Source: Cercis canadensis
Taxonomy: Eukaryota > Streptophyta > Magnoliopsida > Fabales > Fabaceae
Direction of reading: 5' to 3'
DNA: 64,000 bases
Assembly: GCA_003255065.1 (NCBI GenBank)
Contig: QAOA01006977.1
Location: forward strand, 131,168 to 195,167
Shown: in pieces, positions 46,807 through 57,429 of the stretch
How positions within the stretch are numbered: the first letter of the stretch is position 1
Layout: the number at the start of each line of letters is the position of its first letter
The notes under the pieces: model-generated
The model's input: only the letters and a program-made list of their open reading frames with translations
Told to the model about the DNA's origin: nothing
Databases searched by the model: none
Position numbers and translations under genes: made by a program

Positions 46807-49615
46807 TCATGGTTGATTTTCTCTTATGTTCGAACATAGTCTCCTATTATGGCATTCCATGCGACAAAGGGTACATCTGACTCCACTAGTTGAAGATTCC
46901 CTCTAGTCCATCTCGTTTTGTATGCGAGTTGAAATTGGGCATCCTTTTTCCCAGAGCATTACACGATTTAGGATTGTCTTAATTCCCTTTACAACTGGCC
47001 AACACTCCTCTCCACCGATTGGGTAAAACTCACCACTATAAGCATTGACCAGGTTCCAAGTGTAGTATATTGGATCAACATAATGTCATGCATCGAGTGC
47101 AATAGAGGTACAAGCAGATATCACGTGTATACACAGTATGTGGAGAGCTTGAAACTAACCACACTTACACCTTCTCTCATTTAGACTGAGAGTATATGAT
47201 TGCCTGCTAATCCTTCCCGTAGAATCAAATATCTCATCCACTTTCAAATAATCCAGTATCTCTATTAAACAATATTGAGCGATGTGAAAATGCAAAATGC
47301 CTATTGTGGGTCGTCCTCTTCTCGACATCCTCAGTCAACGCTTGCCTACCCGCTAGCCTCGCCTGAGCTAGTTCTTGTCTCTCCATAAAAATATGGTTCA
47401 TTATGTAGTATGTGGCTCTGACAAGGATAATGATAGGCATGTTGCAAACAACCTTCAATATGCCGTTTACATTTTCAACGAGATTAGTCGTCATTAGCCC
47501 ATATTGTCTGCTTTGGTTGTCTCTTAGTTGTGTTCACTTCGCCTTATCAATATCATTGATATACCTCCAGGCTCGATCATCCTCACACTCACCATGTATC
47601 TCATTCATTAATTCATCAAATTTGAATGAGTCAAACTGGGCACCTAAGAATTATAGTTCAACGTCAAATTAAATCTCAATTTCTATCACAATTTATAATT
47701 GATAATAAATTTTTTTGGTTCATTGATATTCTTACCAATTTTGTAGATTTTGTGCTTCAGACCGACATCCTTGAAGATACTATTTCAATTGCTCACCATG
47801 TGGTGCAAACAAAAATAGTTATGCCCTCATGGTGGACGCCAGCCAACATGTTGATCTTCGATGGATGATAATATGCTAACATGCCGGTTTGAAATTATTG
47901 CAATATTCTACATGTCACCGGCCATATGTTGTCTCAGATGCCTAAAAAACCATGACCATGCATATCTAGTTTCATCTTCAATGACAACATAAGCTACAGG
48001 AAATGGGGAACAAGAGCTATCTATGTTGAGGTGATGAGCAAGGTCCCTTTGTACTTCCCGTACAAGAAAATCCTATCAATCTAGACCACTGGCTTGCAAA
48101 AATAGAAATGTCTATGCGTGGCTTAAAAGCCCAGAAGGCACATCAAAATCTCCTTACCGTGGGATCATTCGTTGGCCTTCCCATCCATTGATCATCTAGA
48201 CACCATTCCACCACGGTTCAAAATGCATATTTTTACAGTGCAGCCATCCATCAGGGTAACTGATTGTAACTCTCCTACTGATCACCATACACCTGAGTGA
48301 TAGCTCTTTGCTTTGTAAGCCATAATTTTCTACATGATATTTGATAGGAGAAAGTACTCTTGATGTGCTCTTGTATTAGCTTGATTGACACATCCGGCTT
48401 CTCCTGAATCATGCTGATAATGATTGTCGCAATTAACTTAACATCCAGTTTGTTGTGGTCTTATGTTAAGGTGACATTTGTGCAACTATGTGGGCCATTA
48501 TACTTTCTTATTTCCCACATTTTTCTCTTGCTTCTTATGCATGTCCTAAGTCTCCAATTACATCCTGCACCATAATTTGGACACTCCAAAATCAAATTTT
48601 GGTGTTTGGACTCTTTCACTTTGAAATTATAGTGCATGTGAATGGAGTATTGCTTCACAGCTAATTGAATATCCTCTTTGCTGTTGAATTGTTCCCCTAT
48701 TTGTTGTTCCTCACTTCTTCGCCACCGACTAACCCCAAGAATTCTTTTAACATCATCAGTTAGTTGCATCGCCTCCCAATTGACATATGAGTAGTGTAAA
48801 GGAAGCACCGACTAAATTGGTGTCACGTGTTGGGGTATGGCAAATATCGGTTCTTCCCCAAGCGATTGCACGTTCCAATCTAACACGTCTTCAAGTTCTT
48901 CCTCATCGTTGGATTCTCCCCCATTTGGCACATACTCTCTTTCGTCATCATCACTTATGTCTATTAGATGATCAATAAGAGAGTTAGCACCTACTGATAT
49001 TCGATTGCACACCTCCACATTCATTGCCTCCAACTTCATATTCTTCAATTGCCCTTGGGCAAATATCCGAACCGAGCCACAAGTCACTACATTCATACAC
49101 ATGGCCTTCTTCAGGGATATGAGTTTGACTAGAAATAGCCAAATCATAGTGAAATCCATATGAACCAAGCTCTGGTTGATAACAAGGTTCTACTTCTATC
49201 CCTGTTTGACTATATAAAGGATATGAACTAGGGAATGAACAAGGGCCACTTGCATCAACAGCCTCTGGTTGGCTACTATCTCCAGCATCTCCACCATTGT
49301 CTTAGTCTCCACAAATATCTCAATTGCACCAAGAGATTCATGTTGACTATAACTTTCAAACATCATCTCAACATCATCATCATACTTCAGTTTAACAACA
49401 TTATGAAATAATGGATTCATAGATATCAAAAATCTATAAATAATCTTGTCAATAACTTTATTTGTTGAAAGACTCAATTTATGATGAACAAGAAGTTGTA
49501 GATGTTATATTCCACATATGTTCTTTAGGTTCAAACCAACGGGCTTTGCACCATCATACATGACACCTTGGAATCCATCGTATATTTGACCATTATAATA
49601 GACCAATAGAAACAT
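46807..49615 (-). pseudogene. MuDR-type transposase (mudrA-like), broken
   Basis: From the ATG at 49615 the frame begins MFLLVYYNGQIYDGFQ, the usual start of plant Mutator transposases. 48808-48461 is the N-terminal DNA-binding domain (QFNSKEDIQLAVKQYSIHMH, CPNYGAGCNWRLR, KYNGPHSC). The DDE core lies at about 48070-47700 with FLYGKYKGTLL preceded by Asp, then VAYVVIEDETRYAWSWFFRH and an ISNRH segment. 47494-47234 is the post-core region. A SWIM zinc finger (CKCG, then CIHVISAC) is at about 47175-47115, and the protein ends with a CCHC knuckle CTLCRMECHNRRLC and stop at 46807-46809. Several stops and frame changes. It would cut and rejoin the element ends. Confidence 0.85.
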
Positions 49616-49900
49616 CTTCTTAAATAATTAATAACACATATCAATATAGATTTCACAAAGCTCAATTTTAATAATTAGTTTACCATGCTATTCCGTTTCA
49701 GTAAATTAACCTAATCTAACATCAAACATAAGCTCAATAACATTTAAAATTATATACATCTACACATATTTAACATTTTAAAATATTATTATCTATAATT
49801 TTACAGTAAAATGATAATTTAAATGTACCTTAACAACTTCTAAGTGTTTCAACTTTTACTCTCAATTATCACAAACTCACACTCCTTTAGTATTTCAGAA
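49616..49900. other. Upstream region of the transposase gene
   Basis: AT-rich, no frame. It lies between the transposase start codon and the right terminal repeat, and would hold the transposase promoter. Confidence 0.4.
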
Positions 49901-50325
49901 TAATTTTACAACTCACCATTCAGCAAATGTTAAAAACCAGTTTGAGGAAGTGATATTTATAGGACAATCTACTAGTTCAAAATAGCATGTTCCAGTAGAC
50001 AAATAGCGTGTTTCAATAGAAAAATAGCGTTTTTCATTAAAAAAAAAAAATGCTACATTGTCACGTTGAAAACGCTGCAGCACACCTCTCTTTCCTCTAT
50101 CCAACTTGAAAATGCTACTTTGTCATATTATTGTTTTATGAAGAAAAACACTAAAATGTTTCAGCATTTCTTTACATAAGATGCTAAAATGTTTTAGCGT
50201 TTTTCTTTAGAAAATGCTACTATGACAAAGTATCATTTTCCTCATTTTCAAAGCATCTAACTTCCTCTTTAGCATTTTAGAACTTTTCAAAGTGAAATGC
50301 TTTATTGATTTCATTATCTTTCTGT
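49900..50325 (-). repeat. Right terminal inverted repeat region of the MuDR-like element
   Basis: Contains AATAGCGTTTTTC, AAACGCTGCAGC, TTTTAGCGTTTTTC and many variants with ATGCTA for CGCTA, as expected from C-to-T decay. In reverse complement it lines up with 43340-43560. It runs directly into LINE coding sequence at about 50325. Confidence 0.6.
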
Positions 50326-50339
50326 TTGTCAACGGTCTC

Positions 50340-51470
50340 CTAAGTTTCATTCAGAGCACACTAAGATTGAGAAGACCCTTGCATGGGTTCGTTTTTCGCG
50401 GCTCAATTTCTTGTACTATGATGAGAGCTTCTTAATAGCAATGGCTTTTGCTATAGGGACTCCAGTGAGGGTAGATATAAACACGTTGGGTGTAGCAAGA
50501 GGACGGTTCACAAGGGTGTGCATCAAGATAAAGCTCCATAAGCTAGTGGTTGTCAAGCTTTAAGTGAATGGTCATTGGTACATGGTTGAGTATGAGGGCC
50601 TTTATTATATATGCACCACTTGTTGCTTTTGGTCACTTGAGTAGGAATTGTGCAGTGCATTTGGCAAAGGAGAAAGCAGTGGTTCGTACAGATAGTGAAC
50701 TCCAGTGTGGTGTTGGTGTTGAACAAAGTGTGACAGTGGCAATAGAACAACGGACAGAGGAGAACCCACATGGGTAATGGTTGGTGGTTACAAGAAAAAA
50801 AGAAACCGATGAAAGGAAAAGTTAATGGGTGAACAAAAAAATAGGGATTCTTTAAAGAGTAATCATGTTGCTGCTCCTAGTCATGAGGGAAGTAGCAAAG
50901 GGAATAAATTTAACAATTCTAACGTAAAGGGAATTGTTATCCATGAGCCTAGTGTAGGGTAGAGAGGAATGGAAAAAATGGAGACCAATAAGAGGCCTCA
51001 TAATAAAGGTCATGGCCCATATGCTAATCCAAGGCATATGGGATTGGGTAGGTTCACCTGCAAGCCCATTGTTCTGGGTCAAACCAATAAGCTTGATGTA
51101 GGAAAAATTACCGAGCATGAACACTCTGAACGTGAGGTCTTTGTGAGCAAGATGAAATCTAGAAAACAAGGGAGAATGGAGTATTAAGGGGAAAAAAGGC
51201 ATCTAGTCCTGATGCCTAAAATGTTGCACCTGCTCATGCAAGCAAGGAGATGGTGAATTCCTAGTCTACTTTCAATTTCCATGGTAGTTAAGGGTCTCAA
51301 CCACCAGAGCCTTTCTTGGAGGAAGGAAGGTTGGAAAATATTGAGGAGTTATTCGAATATGATGAAGACGATATGGAGTATGTGGAATATAGCATACATA
51401 TGGGTCCTAGTGAAGACAACAAGCTTTGTGATCTTCAAGGGAGGTTAGAATAGTGTCGTTTGTGGTATGT
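50340..51470 (+). pseudogene. LINE ORF1 C-terminal part (broken)
   Basis: Translation shows LNFLYYDESFLIAMAFAIGT, PVRVDINTLGVARGRF and NGHWYMVEYEG, boxes of plant LINE ORF1 after DUF4283. A CCHC knuckle (C-T-T-C, then FGHLSRNC at about 50631-50652) is split by a frame change. A Lys/Glu/Ser-rich tail with several stops follows. ORF1 protein binds element RNA. Confidence 0.75.
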
Positions 51471-51489
51471 TCTTCATCTTTCTCTATGT

Positions 51490-51934
51490 TTTAATGATAG
51501 GGTTCAAAGACTTTTCTATCTTGTCTTGGAATATTAGAGGTGCTGCCAATAACATGGCTAAACGACATCTCAGTGAGTATTTGAAAAATTTAAGACTGTC
51601 TATGGTGATAATCATGGAGACTCATGTTCAATTTTAGCAGTTTGATGTTATTGGGAAGGGTAAGGTATTCAGTTGTTCATATAGTTGAAGCAATGGGCCA
51701 TGTTGGTGGTCTATGGTGGTTTACGAATTGTCTGGATGTAGTTGTGTCCGTTGTTGATGTTTGTGGCCAAGCTATTACATGTAAGTTGAAGAGAGGGCAG
51801 TCGGAGTGCTGGTGCTCAGCTATCTAAGCTAGCCCAACGCCCACAGTTTGCAGTCAGTTTTGGGATTACCTGGGGCAGCTCTGAAGCCATTGTGAAGGAT
51901 TGTGCCTGCTATTAGGTGATTTCAATGAGGTCTT
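51490..51934 (+). pseudogene. LINE endonuclease, N-terminal part
   Basis: ILSWNIRGAANNMAKRHL is the start of an AP-type endonuclease domain, followed by VIIMETHVQF with the catalytic Glu. Frame changes follow. At 51895-51930 the GDFNE-type box begins and is cut by the solo LTR. Confidence 0.75.
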
Positions 51935-53226
51935 TGACAGATGCCAAACCGTACAAAACTACAATACTAATTGCAACTAAATTGTAGTATAGGATACAAC
52001 CAGTGTCGTCTCCCAAGGATTCACCAAAACAGTTAATCTACTAAGACTCCAACATGAATAGAATAAGGGGTTTTATGTTAAATGCAGAATAATAAGAGTT
52101 CAGAAAGCAATAATCAAAATTTAGTCAAGTAGAGAAAACGTAATCAACTCAAGCAGGCAACTAAACCCTAATCCATCCTTGTTCACTAAAGATTATCTAG
52201 ATCTAATTTAATTCTTGGTTAAGTGTTACCTGGAATCCCTAACAGTAACACTTAGAATTCCTACTGATTACCAATCAAGATTCAATTAATCTTGGAATAA
52301 AGAATCTAGGCAACCGCTCTATATCACTAAGTCCAGATTAATTTGAGAAATGAATTGTCCAAGTTAACCATATATTAAAGACATTTAAAATATGATAGCA
52401 ATTTGATTACTGTGATGAACTTAACAACTGATTTAAATTCATATAACACATGCAATTAAAATACCATTTAATCACATGAAGATGAGAAGAAGCAGTCCAT
52501 CAAATTGTATTAAATCAAACCTGGATTGAAGCACAAGAACTCTGGATTAACAAGTCTGGTTCCTCTCTGAATTGATTACAAAAGAACTTAGCCCTCCATA
52601 GAAGGCTTAAACAAAAAGCAAAGGTCTAAACTTGAACTCAGGAATAGGAGGCAGCAGCTTCCGATGATAATGTGGTGATCTCCATTATTCTCAACAACTT
52701 AAGAATAAATACTAGTTGACTACCTCCTTTTGGTTTCCTAACGGTTTGCTAATTACAAAATAAACCTAGTTTCCTAAATATTTAATGGTAAAAACATGAT
52801 TAAACCCTAGTGACATGTGTTCTGGCCCAAATAGTAGATGTTGGGCCAATAAACAGGTACTGGTCCAATAGGCAAGCCCAAGGAATGGAATAAGTCGATG
52901 CTGGGCCGATGCAGAAAATATGGACTGCTTGCACACGAATTTAAGTTGTCCAGACACGAGAATCAGATTCTGGGCCCTTCATATGAAATGTAGAATTTTC
53001 TGTCAGCTTTCCTACAAAACTGAAATCGCATAATCGGACATTTGTAGCTTAAGCTATAGTAAAAAATGTAAGCAGTGCTAGAAATCAACAATTATGCAAT
53101 TAAAATCCAAAAGCACCAACGAGTCCAAATCCACAAAAATTGTCTATGGGCTATGGAAATCAGCAGAAATACACACTAAAAGTCTAAGTATAAGGGAAAC
53201 AAATAGTGTAAAATAATGTCTTATCA
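51935..53226 (-). repeat. Solo Athila-type LTR, inverted
   Basis: 1292 bp in minus orientation: it begins TGACAGATGCCAAACCGTAC and ends TAATGTCTTATCA, the reverse complement of the end and start of the Athila-3 type LTR. Flanks are GTCTT (51930-51934) and GTCCT (53227-53231), a 5-bp target duplication with one change. No internal sequence remains, so it formed by recombination between two LTRs. It interrupts the endonuclease of the LINE. Confidence 0.9.
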
Positions 53227-53480
53227 GTCCTATTGCCTTCAAAAGTGAGAAGAGGAGCATTTTATAGCAACAGAGCTTTTGGATTTGCTAATATGATGGA
53301 TAATTGTGGTCTTATGGATCTTGGCTTTAAAGGCCCTGCATTCACATGGCATAGGAATATTCATGGTATGAGAAAGCTTTTCGAAGAGGCTGGATAAAGC
53401 CTTAGCTTATATGAGTTAGCGTACCACTTTTCTTAAAGCATCTTGCATGCATATTCATCACACTTATTCAGATAATAATC
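53227..53480 (+). pseudogene. LINE endonuclease, C-terminal part
   Basis: After the solo LTR the frame resumes with FANMMDNCGLMDLGFKGPAF and TWHRN, the C-terminal boxes of plant LINE endonuclease. This continuity shows the LTR element inserted into an existing LINE. Confidence 0.78.
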
Positions 53481-53579
53481 CCATCTTGGTTAAGTTGCAT
53501 GGGTATGACATGTGTAGGGGGTCTCTCGCCCTTTTCGCTTTGAGGCTGCTTAGGCGACACATCCTCAGTTTTCTGGTGT

Positions 53580-55530
53580 GGTTAAAGAAACTTGGAGGAG
53601 TTTTGAAGGTACTACTGTTTCGGGTCTTGAGCAAGTAAAAAGGGCAGCTATACAATTTAATAGAAAGGTTTTTGGGAATATTTTTCTTAGGAAAAAAAGT
53701 ATTTCAGTTTTTCTTGTAAGGATTCAGAGTACTCTTAAGAGAGTAGATTCTTTGCAGTTAACTAGCCTTGAAACTGATTTGTGGAAGGAGATTGACCAAA
53801 TTTTAGCTCAAGAATAAATTCTTTGGTTTCAAAAATTTCATGAGCAATTGGTGCAATTCGGTGATGGTAATACTAAATTCTTTCATGCATAAACTATTGT
53901 TAGAAGGAAAAGAAATAGAGTGGAAGGTTTATTCCTTGCGAATGGGTCTTGGTCCTCTTATCTAATTTCTATTCAGAATGAAGCTTCATATTTTTTCAAG
54001 AATTTATTATGCTCTACTTAAGCTAATAGCAATGCTCCCTTGGTTTTTTATCACTTGCCGAGAATTGGAGAGGCATGTGTTCCTACTCTCACTAAAAATG
54101 TCACTAAGGATGAAGTTTGGGCAGCAGTGAAGTCAATGAAGCCTTTCAAAGCCTCAGGGCCAGATGGTTTCCAACCTTTCTTTTTTAAATATTANGCTTC
54201 ATATTTTTTCAAGAATTTATTATGCTCTACTTAAGCTAATAACAATGCTCCCTTGGTTTTTTATCACTTGCCGAGAATTGGAGAGGCATGTGTTCCTACT
54301 CTCACTAAAAATGTCACTAAGGATGAAGTTTGGGCAGCAGTGAAGTCAATGAAGCCTTTCAAAGCCTCAGGGCCAGATGGTTTCCAACCTTTCTTTTTTA
54401 AATATTACTTGGATGTGGTAGGAAACAAAGTTACTAGTATTGTGCAACAAGTGTTCCGAGATGGCTATTTTGATGCAGCCATTTCAGAAACTCTCATTGT
54501 TCTTATTCCCAAGAAATATAATCCTATTAAGATTTCTTAATTCTGGCCAATTAGCTTATGTCATGTAATTTATAAAATCATTACTAAAGTTATGGTTAAC
54601 CGGCTTCGTCCTTTTTTTATGGATTTTATTAGCCCTCTGCAAAATAGCTTCACCCTTGGTAGAGGCATGCATGATAATATCTTGGTGGCTTAAGAGATAA
54701 TGCATCATATTCATAAAACTCATGATAAAAAGGGTGCAATGGCTTTCAAGATTGATTTAGTAAAGGCTTATGACATGGTTGATTGGGGTTTCCTTCAGAG
54801 AACTCTAGAGGATTTTGGCTTTCTAGAAATTACTGTCAAGTTGATTCTGTTTTGTGTCTCCTCCTTTTCTCTTTCCTTGCTTTGGAATGGTATTAAGCTC
54901 CTACCTTTTTCCCTTTAACGGGGTCTTAGATAAGGGGATCCGTTATCGCCTTATCTTTTCATTATTTGTATGGAAAATTTGTCTTCTTATAGATAAAAAA
55001 AGTGTAGTGAGGTGAATGGCAGCCTTTGAAGTGTTCGAGAGATGGTCTCTTTGTTTCTTATCTCCTTTTTCGTAGATGATCTTTTAATGTTTACTAAGGC
55101 TACAATTTCCTAAACTAGGGTGATCAACATGACCGCTAATGAATTTTGCAAAACTTTAGGTCTTAAAGTTAATTTGGCAAAGTCTAAGGCTTTATGTTCT
55201 TAAGGAATTACCAAAAAAAGAAAGCAGAGAATTTGCAATATTTCCAGCATTCCTTTTACTTCCAAGTTTGAGAGATATTTGGGTGTTCCTTTGTTGCATG
55301 GGCAGATCAAGAAAAGTGATTTCAGTTTCATTACAAAAAAGCTCATGAATAAGTTGTCTTCTTGGAAAAACAAGCTTCTGAATAAGGCTAGCCGCATCAC
55401 TTTGGCTAGGTCGATTCTTACTTTTATGCCTATTTATAGTATGCATACTATCTGGCTCCCTTAGTCTATTTGTAAGGACATCGATGCAATGGTGAGGCCC
55501 TTTATCTAGTAAGTCGTAGATGGTTGAGGT
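53580..55530 (+). pseudogene. LINE reverse transcriptase (broken)
   Basis: Motifs in order: VTKDEVWAAVKSMKPFKASG then PDGFQPFFFK; ETLIVLIPKK; RLRPFFMDFISPLQNSF; MAFKIDLVKAYDMVDW with a catalytic Asp; GDPLSPYLFI; FFVDDLLMF, the catalytic box (Val in place of the usual Ala), at about 55066-55092; and GLKVNLAKSKAL. The stretch 53983-54194 appears twice because of the join at n 54195. Stops are frequent. RT would copy LINE RNA at the nicked target. Confidence 0.88.
53983..54407. other. Assembly join with duplicated flank at n 54195
   Basis: 53983-54194 is repeated at 54196-54407 with one substitution (TAGCAA/TAACAA). The RT motif region is thus doubled, which no functional or decayed LINE would need. 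Confidence 0.8.
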
Positions 55531-57100
55531 TTGCACCTAGTTAATTAGGTAATTGTATCTCTTCCGAGGAAGCTTGGTGGTTTAGGAATTAGATCTACTA
55601 GACAGTCGAATGTTGCTCTTGGTTAATTGGTTTGGGATATTCTGCAGAATAGAGACAAGATTTGGGTGCAGATTCTTGTTCATAAATAGTTGAAGCAGCG
55701 GGATAATTTGTTGCTACATGGGTTCCCAATGAACGCTACGTCAACCTGGAGATCAATTGTTAAAGCTATGTTAGTGTTGAAGGATGGCTTGGTTTGGCAT
55801 GTGGGAGATGGTTCTCCAATTTATTTGTGGAATGATAATTGGTTCGTTGGTGGCCCTTTGCATGACCTTGTTGATGAGGTCTTGGAGGCAGAAAAAAAAT
55901 ATGACAGTTAGCAATGTTATTGCTATTAGTGAGTGGGATCTTCATATTTTGGAGAACAAGGTGCAACATGCTATTATGGGAAAAATTACAGCAGTGCTTC
56001 TAGCCATGTTTGGAGGCTTGGAAGATAGGCTAGTTTTGGAAAACTTTACTTATGAGGTTTACACGATTTCAGTTGGGTATAGTTGGTTGCAAGCTCTTGA
56101 TACTACTTATACTAGTGATCATGGGTGGTAGTGGGTGTGGAAGATGGGAGCTCCAGAGAAGGTAAAGCTACTGGTCTAGTTTGTGCTTCATGAAGCTATC
56201 CCTGCTAATGCTTTTCGATACAAGCGGCATTTATCTTAGAGCTAGACTTGCACCAGGTGCATGGAGAGAGAGGAATCTTTGCTTCATTATTTTCGGGACT
56301 GTATAAACCCACACCTAGTATGGCAATTTTTTAGGTTTGGTGCACGAGATAGTTTATAAAGTCAAGAACTTGAAGAATGGATTACCAGCAACCTTAATGC
56401 TAGAGGAGATATGTCTAAGAGGAGCATTATTTCTTTATGTGCATTGTGGTGTATTTGGTATGCAAGAAATGTAAATGTGATGGAAGGAGTTATGACACCA
56501 GCCATGTCAGTGGTCCACAAGGTGTAGGCAAAGGTGCAAACATGTTCCTCAGTTTTTCTCTTTAATAAGGATAAATTAGTTAAAGAGGTGAGGTGGGTCT
56601 GTTGGAAAGCTCCTCATCTGGGTGCAATGAAGTTGAACGGGGATGGCAGCAACCTTGGTAATCCAGGAAATGTAGGGGTTGGTGGTGTTCTTTGTGACCC
56701 ACAAGCAAGATGGCAAGTGGGTTTCTTTGGAGCAATAGGTGTTGGCACAAATTTAGGCTGAAACTATGGCCATTAGAAATGGTCATAGTTTGTGTTGGGA
56801 CTGTAGTGTGAGAAACCTTATTTGTGATTGGATTCTCTTGAAGCAGTAAGTTTGGTTAAGGATGCAGATTTCAATTATCATAAGTACAATTATTTTTTAA
56901 AGGATATTTAGAATATGTTGGGTAGAAGTTGGCAAGTGTCTCTTACCCACGTGTTGTGTGAAGTAAATCAAGTTGCTCATTTTTTAGAAAAGCCTGGAGC
57001 TAGAGGGCAAGTTAAATGGGAGGTGATTCAACATCCCTTTGTCGAGATTTCTCATATGTTGTTAGTAGATAGTTTGTTTGTGGCTTTCCCTAGGTTGTAG
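55531..57100 (+). pseudogene. LINE C-terminal region: zf-RVT and RNase H (broken)
   Basis: 55690-55911 encodes the WHVGDGSPIYLWNDNWFVGG box. At about 56135-56300 is a zf-RVT-like segment (APEKVKLL, then CTRCMEREESLLHYF). 56590-57100 is an RNase H of RVT_3 type: MKLNGDGSNLGNPGNVGVGG with the first catalytic Asp, then GFFGAIGVGTNLG, and ends AHFLEKPGARG to the stop at 57098. The RNase H is typical of plant L1 clades. Confidence 0.82.
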
Positions 57101-57125
57101 TTTTCCCTTCTTTTCTTTGTATTAC

Positions 57126-57425
57126 CGAAAAAAGATAAAACTAACAATTAGTTATCCATTGGCTAGTGAGTAGAATGAGTTCATTGGCAATGATTCCTTT
57201 AATCATTGTCTTACATATAACAAAGTGAGAAGTCATGATAATACCATTTTATATAAGTGGCATAGATAGGGGTTCTTTATTGATTTGTATAAGTAGTGTA
57301 TGAGTTAATATTAACTTGTTCAGAACCACATGATTCATAACATATATTCATGATATATATGCTAAATTAGATATTACTTGATTCTTGTAAATTTTTTTTA
57401 GTAGACTCGTAATATAACTTCAGGA
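57126..57425. other. Stretch without recognisable features
   Basis: AT-rich; no frame of note. It separates the LINE from the next retroelement. Confidence 0.35.
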
Positions 57426-57429
57426 AATC

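Larger units (their letters stand above)
43055..50325. mobile_element. MuDR-like element carrying a PMD gene and a transposase gene
   Basis: The left end (43055-43600) and right end (49900-50325) are related inverted repeats rich in AACGCT/AGCGTT words. Left GAAATCAATAACGC at 43343 matches the reverse complement of the right end near 50310, and GAAAGTTAGACGCTT matches near 50270. Between them a PMD gene runs rightward (to about 46605) and a mudrA-type transposase runs leftward (from 49615 to 46807). The right terminus is cut or overlapped by the LINE at about 50325, so a 9-bp target duplication cannot be checked. Exact left terminus is uncertain. Both genes carry stops, so it cannot move alone. 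Confidence 0.75.
50326..57125 (+). mobile_element. Plant L1-type LINE, split by a solo LTR
   Basis: The plus strand carries ORF1 remains (50340-51470), endonuclease (51490-51934 and, after a 1.3-kb insertion, 53227-53480), RT (54040-55100), thumb region, zf-RVT-like segment (56130-56330) and RNase H (56600-57100). The start is truncated inside ORF1: the DUF4283 part is missing. 5' truncation is the normal outcome of LINE insertion. The 3' end after the stop at 57098 is short and ends near ACCGAAAAAAG. All domains contain stops. No target duplication was identified. Confidence 0.85.

Noticed and set aside
54040-54540. Tandem duplicated RT domain in the LINE
   Set aside because: The two copies flank an n and differ by one base over 212 bp, so I treat them as unmerged contig ends.
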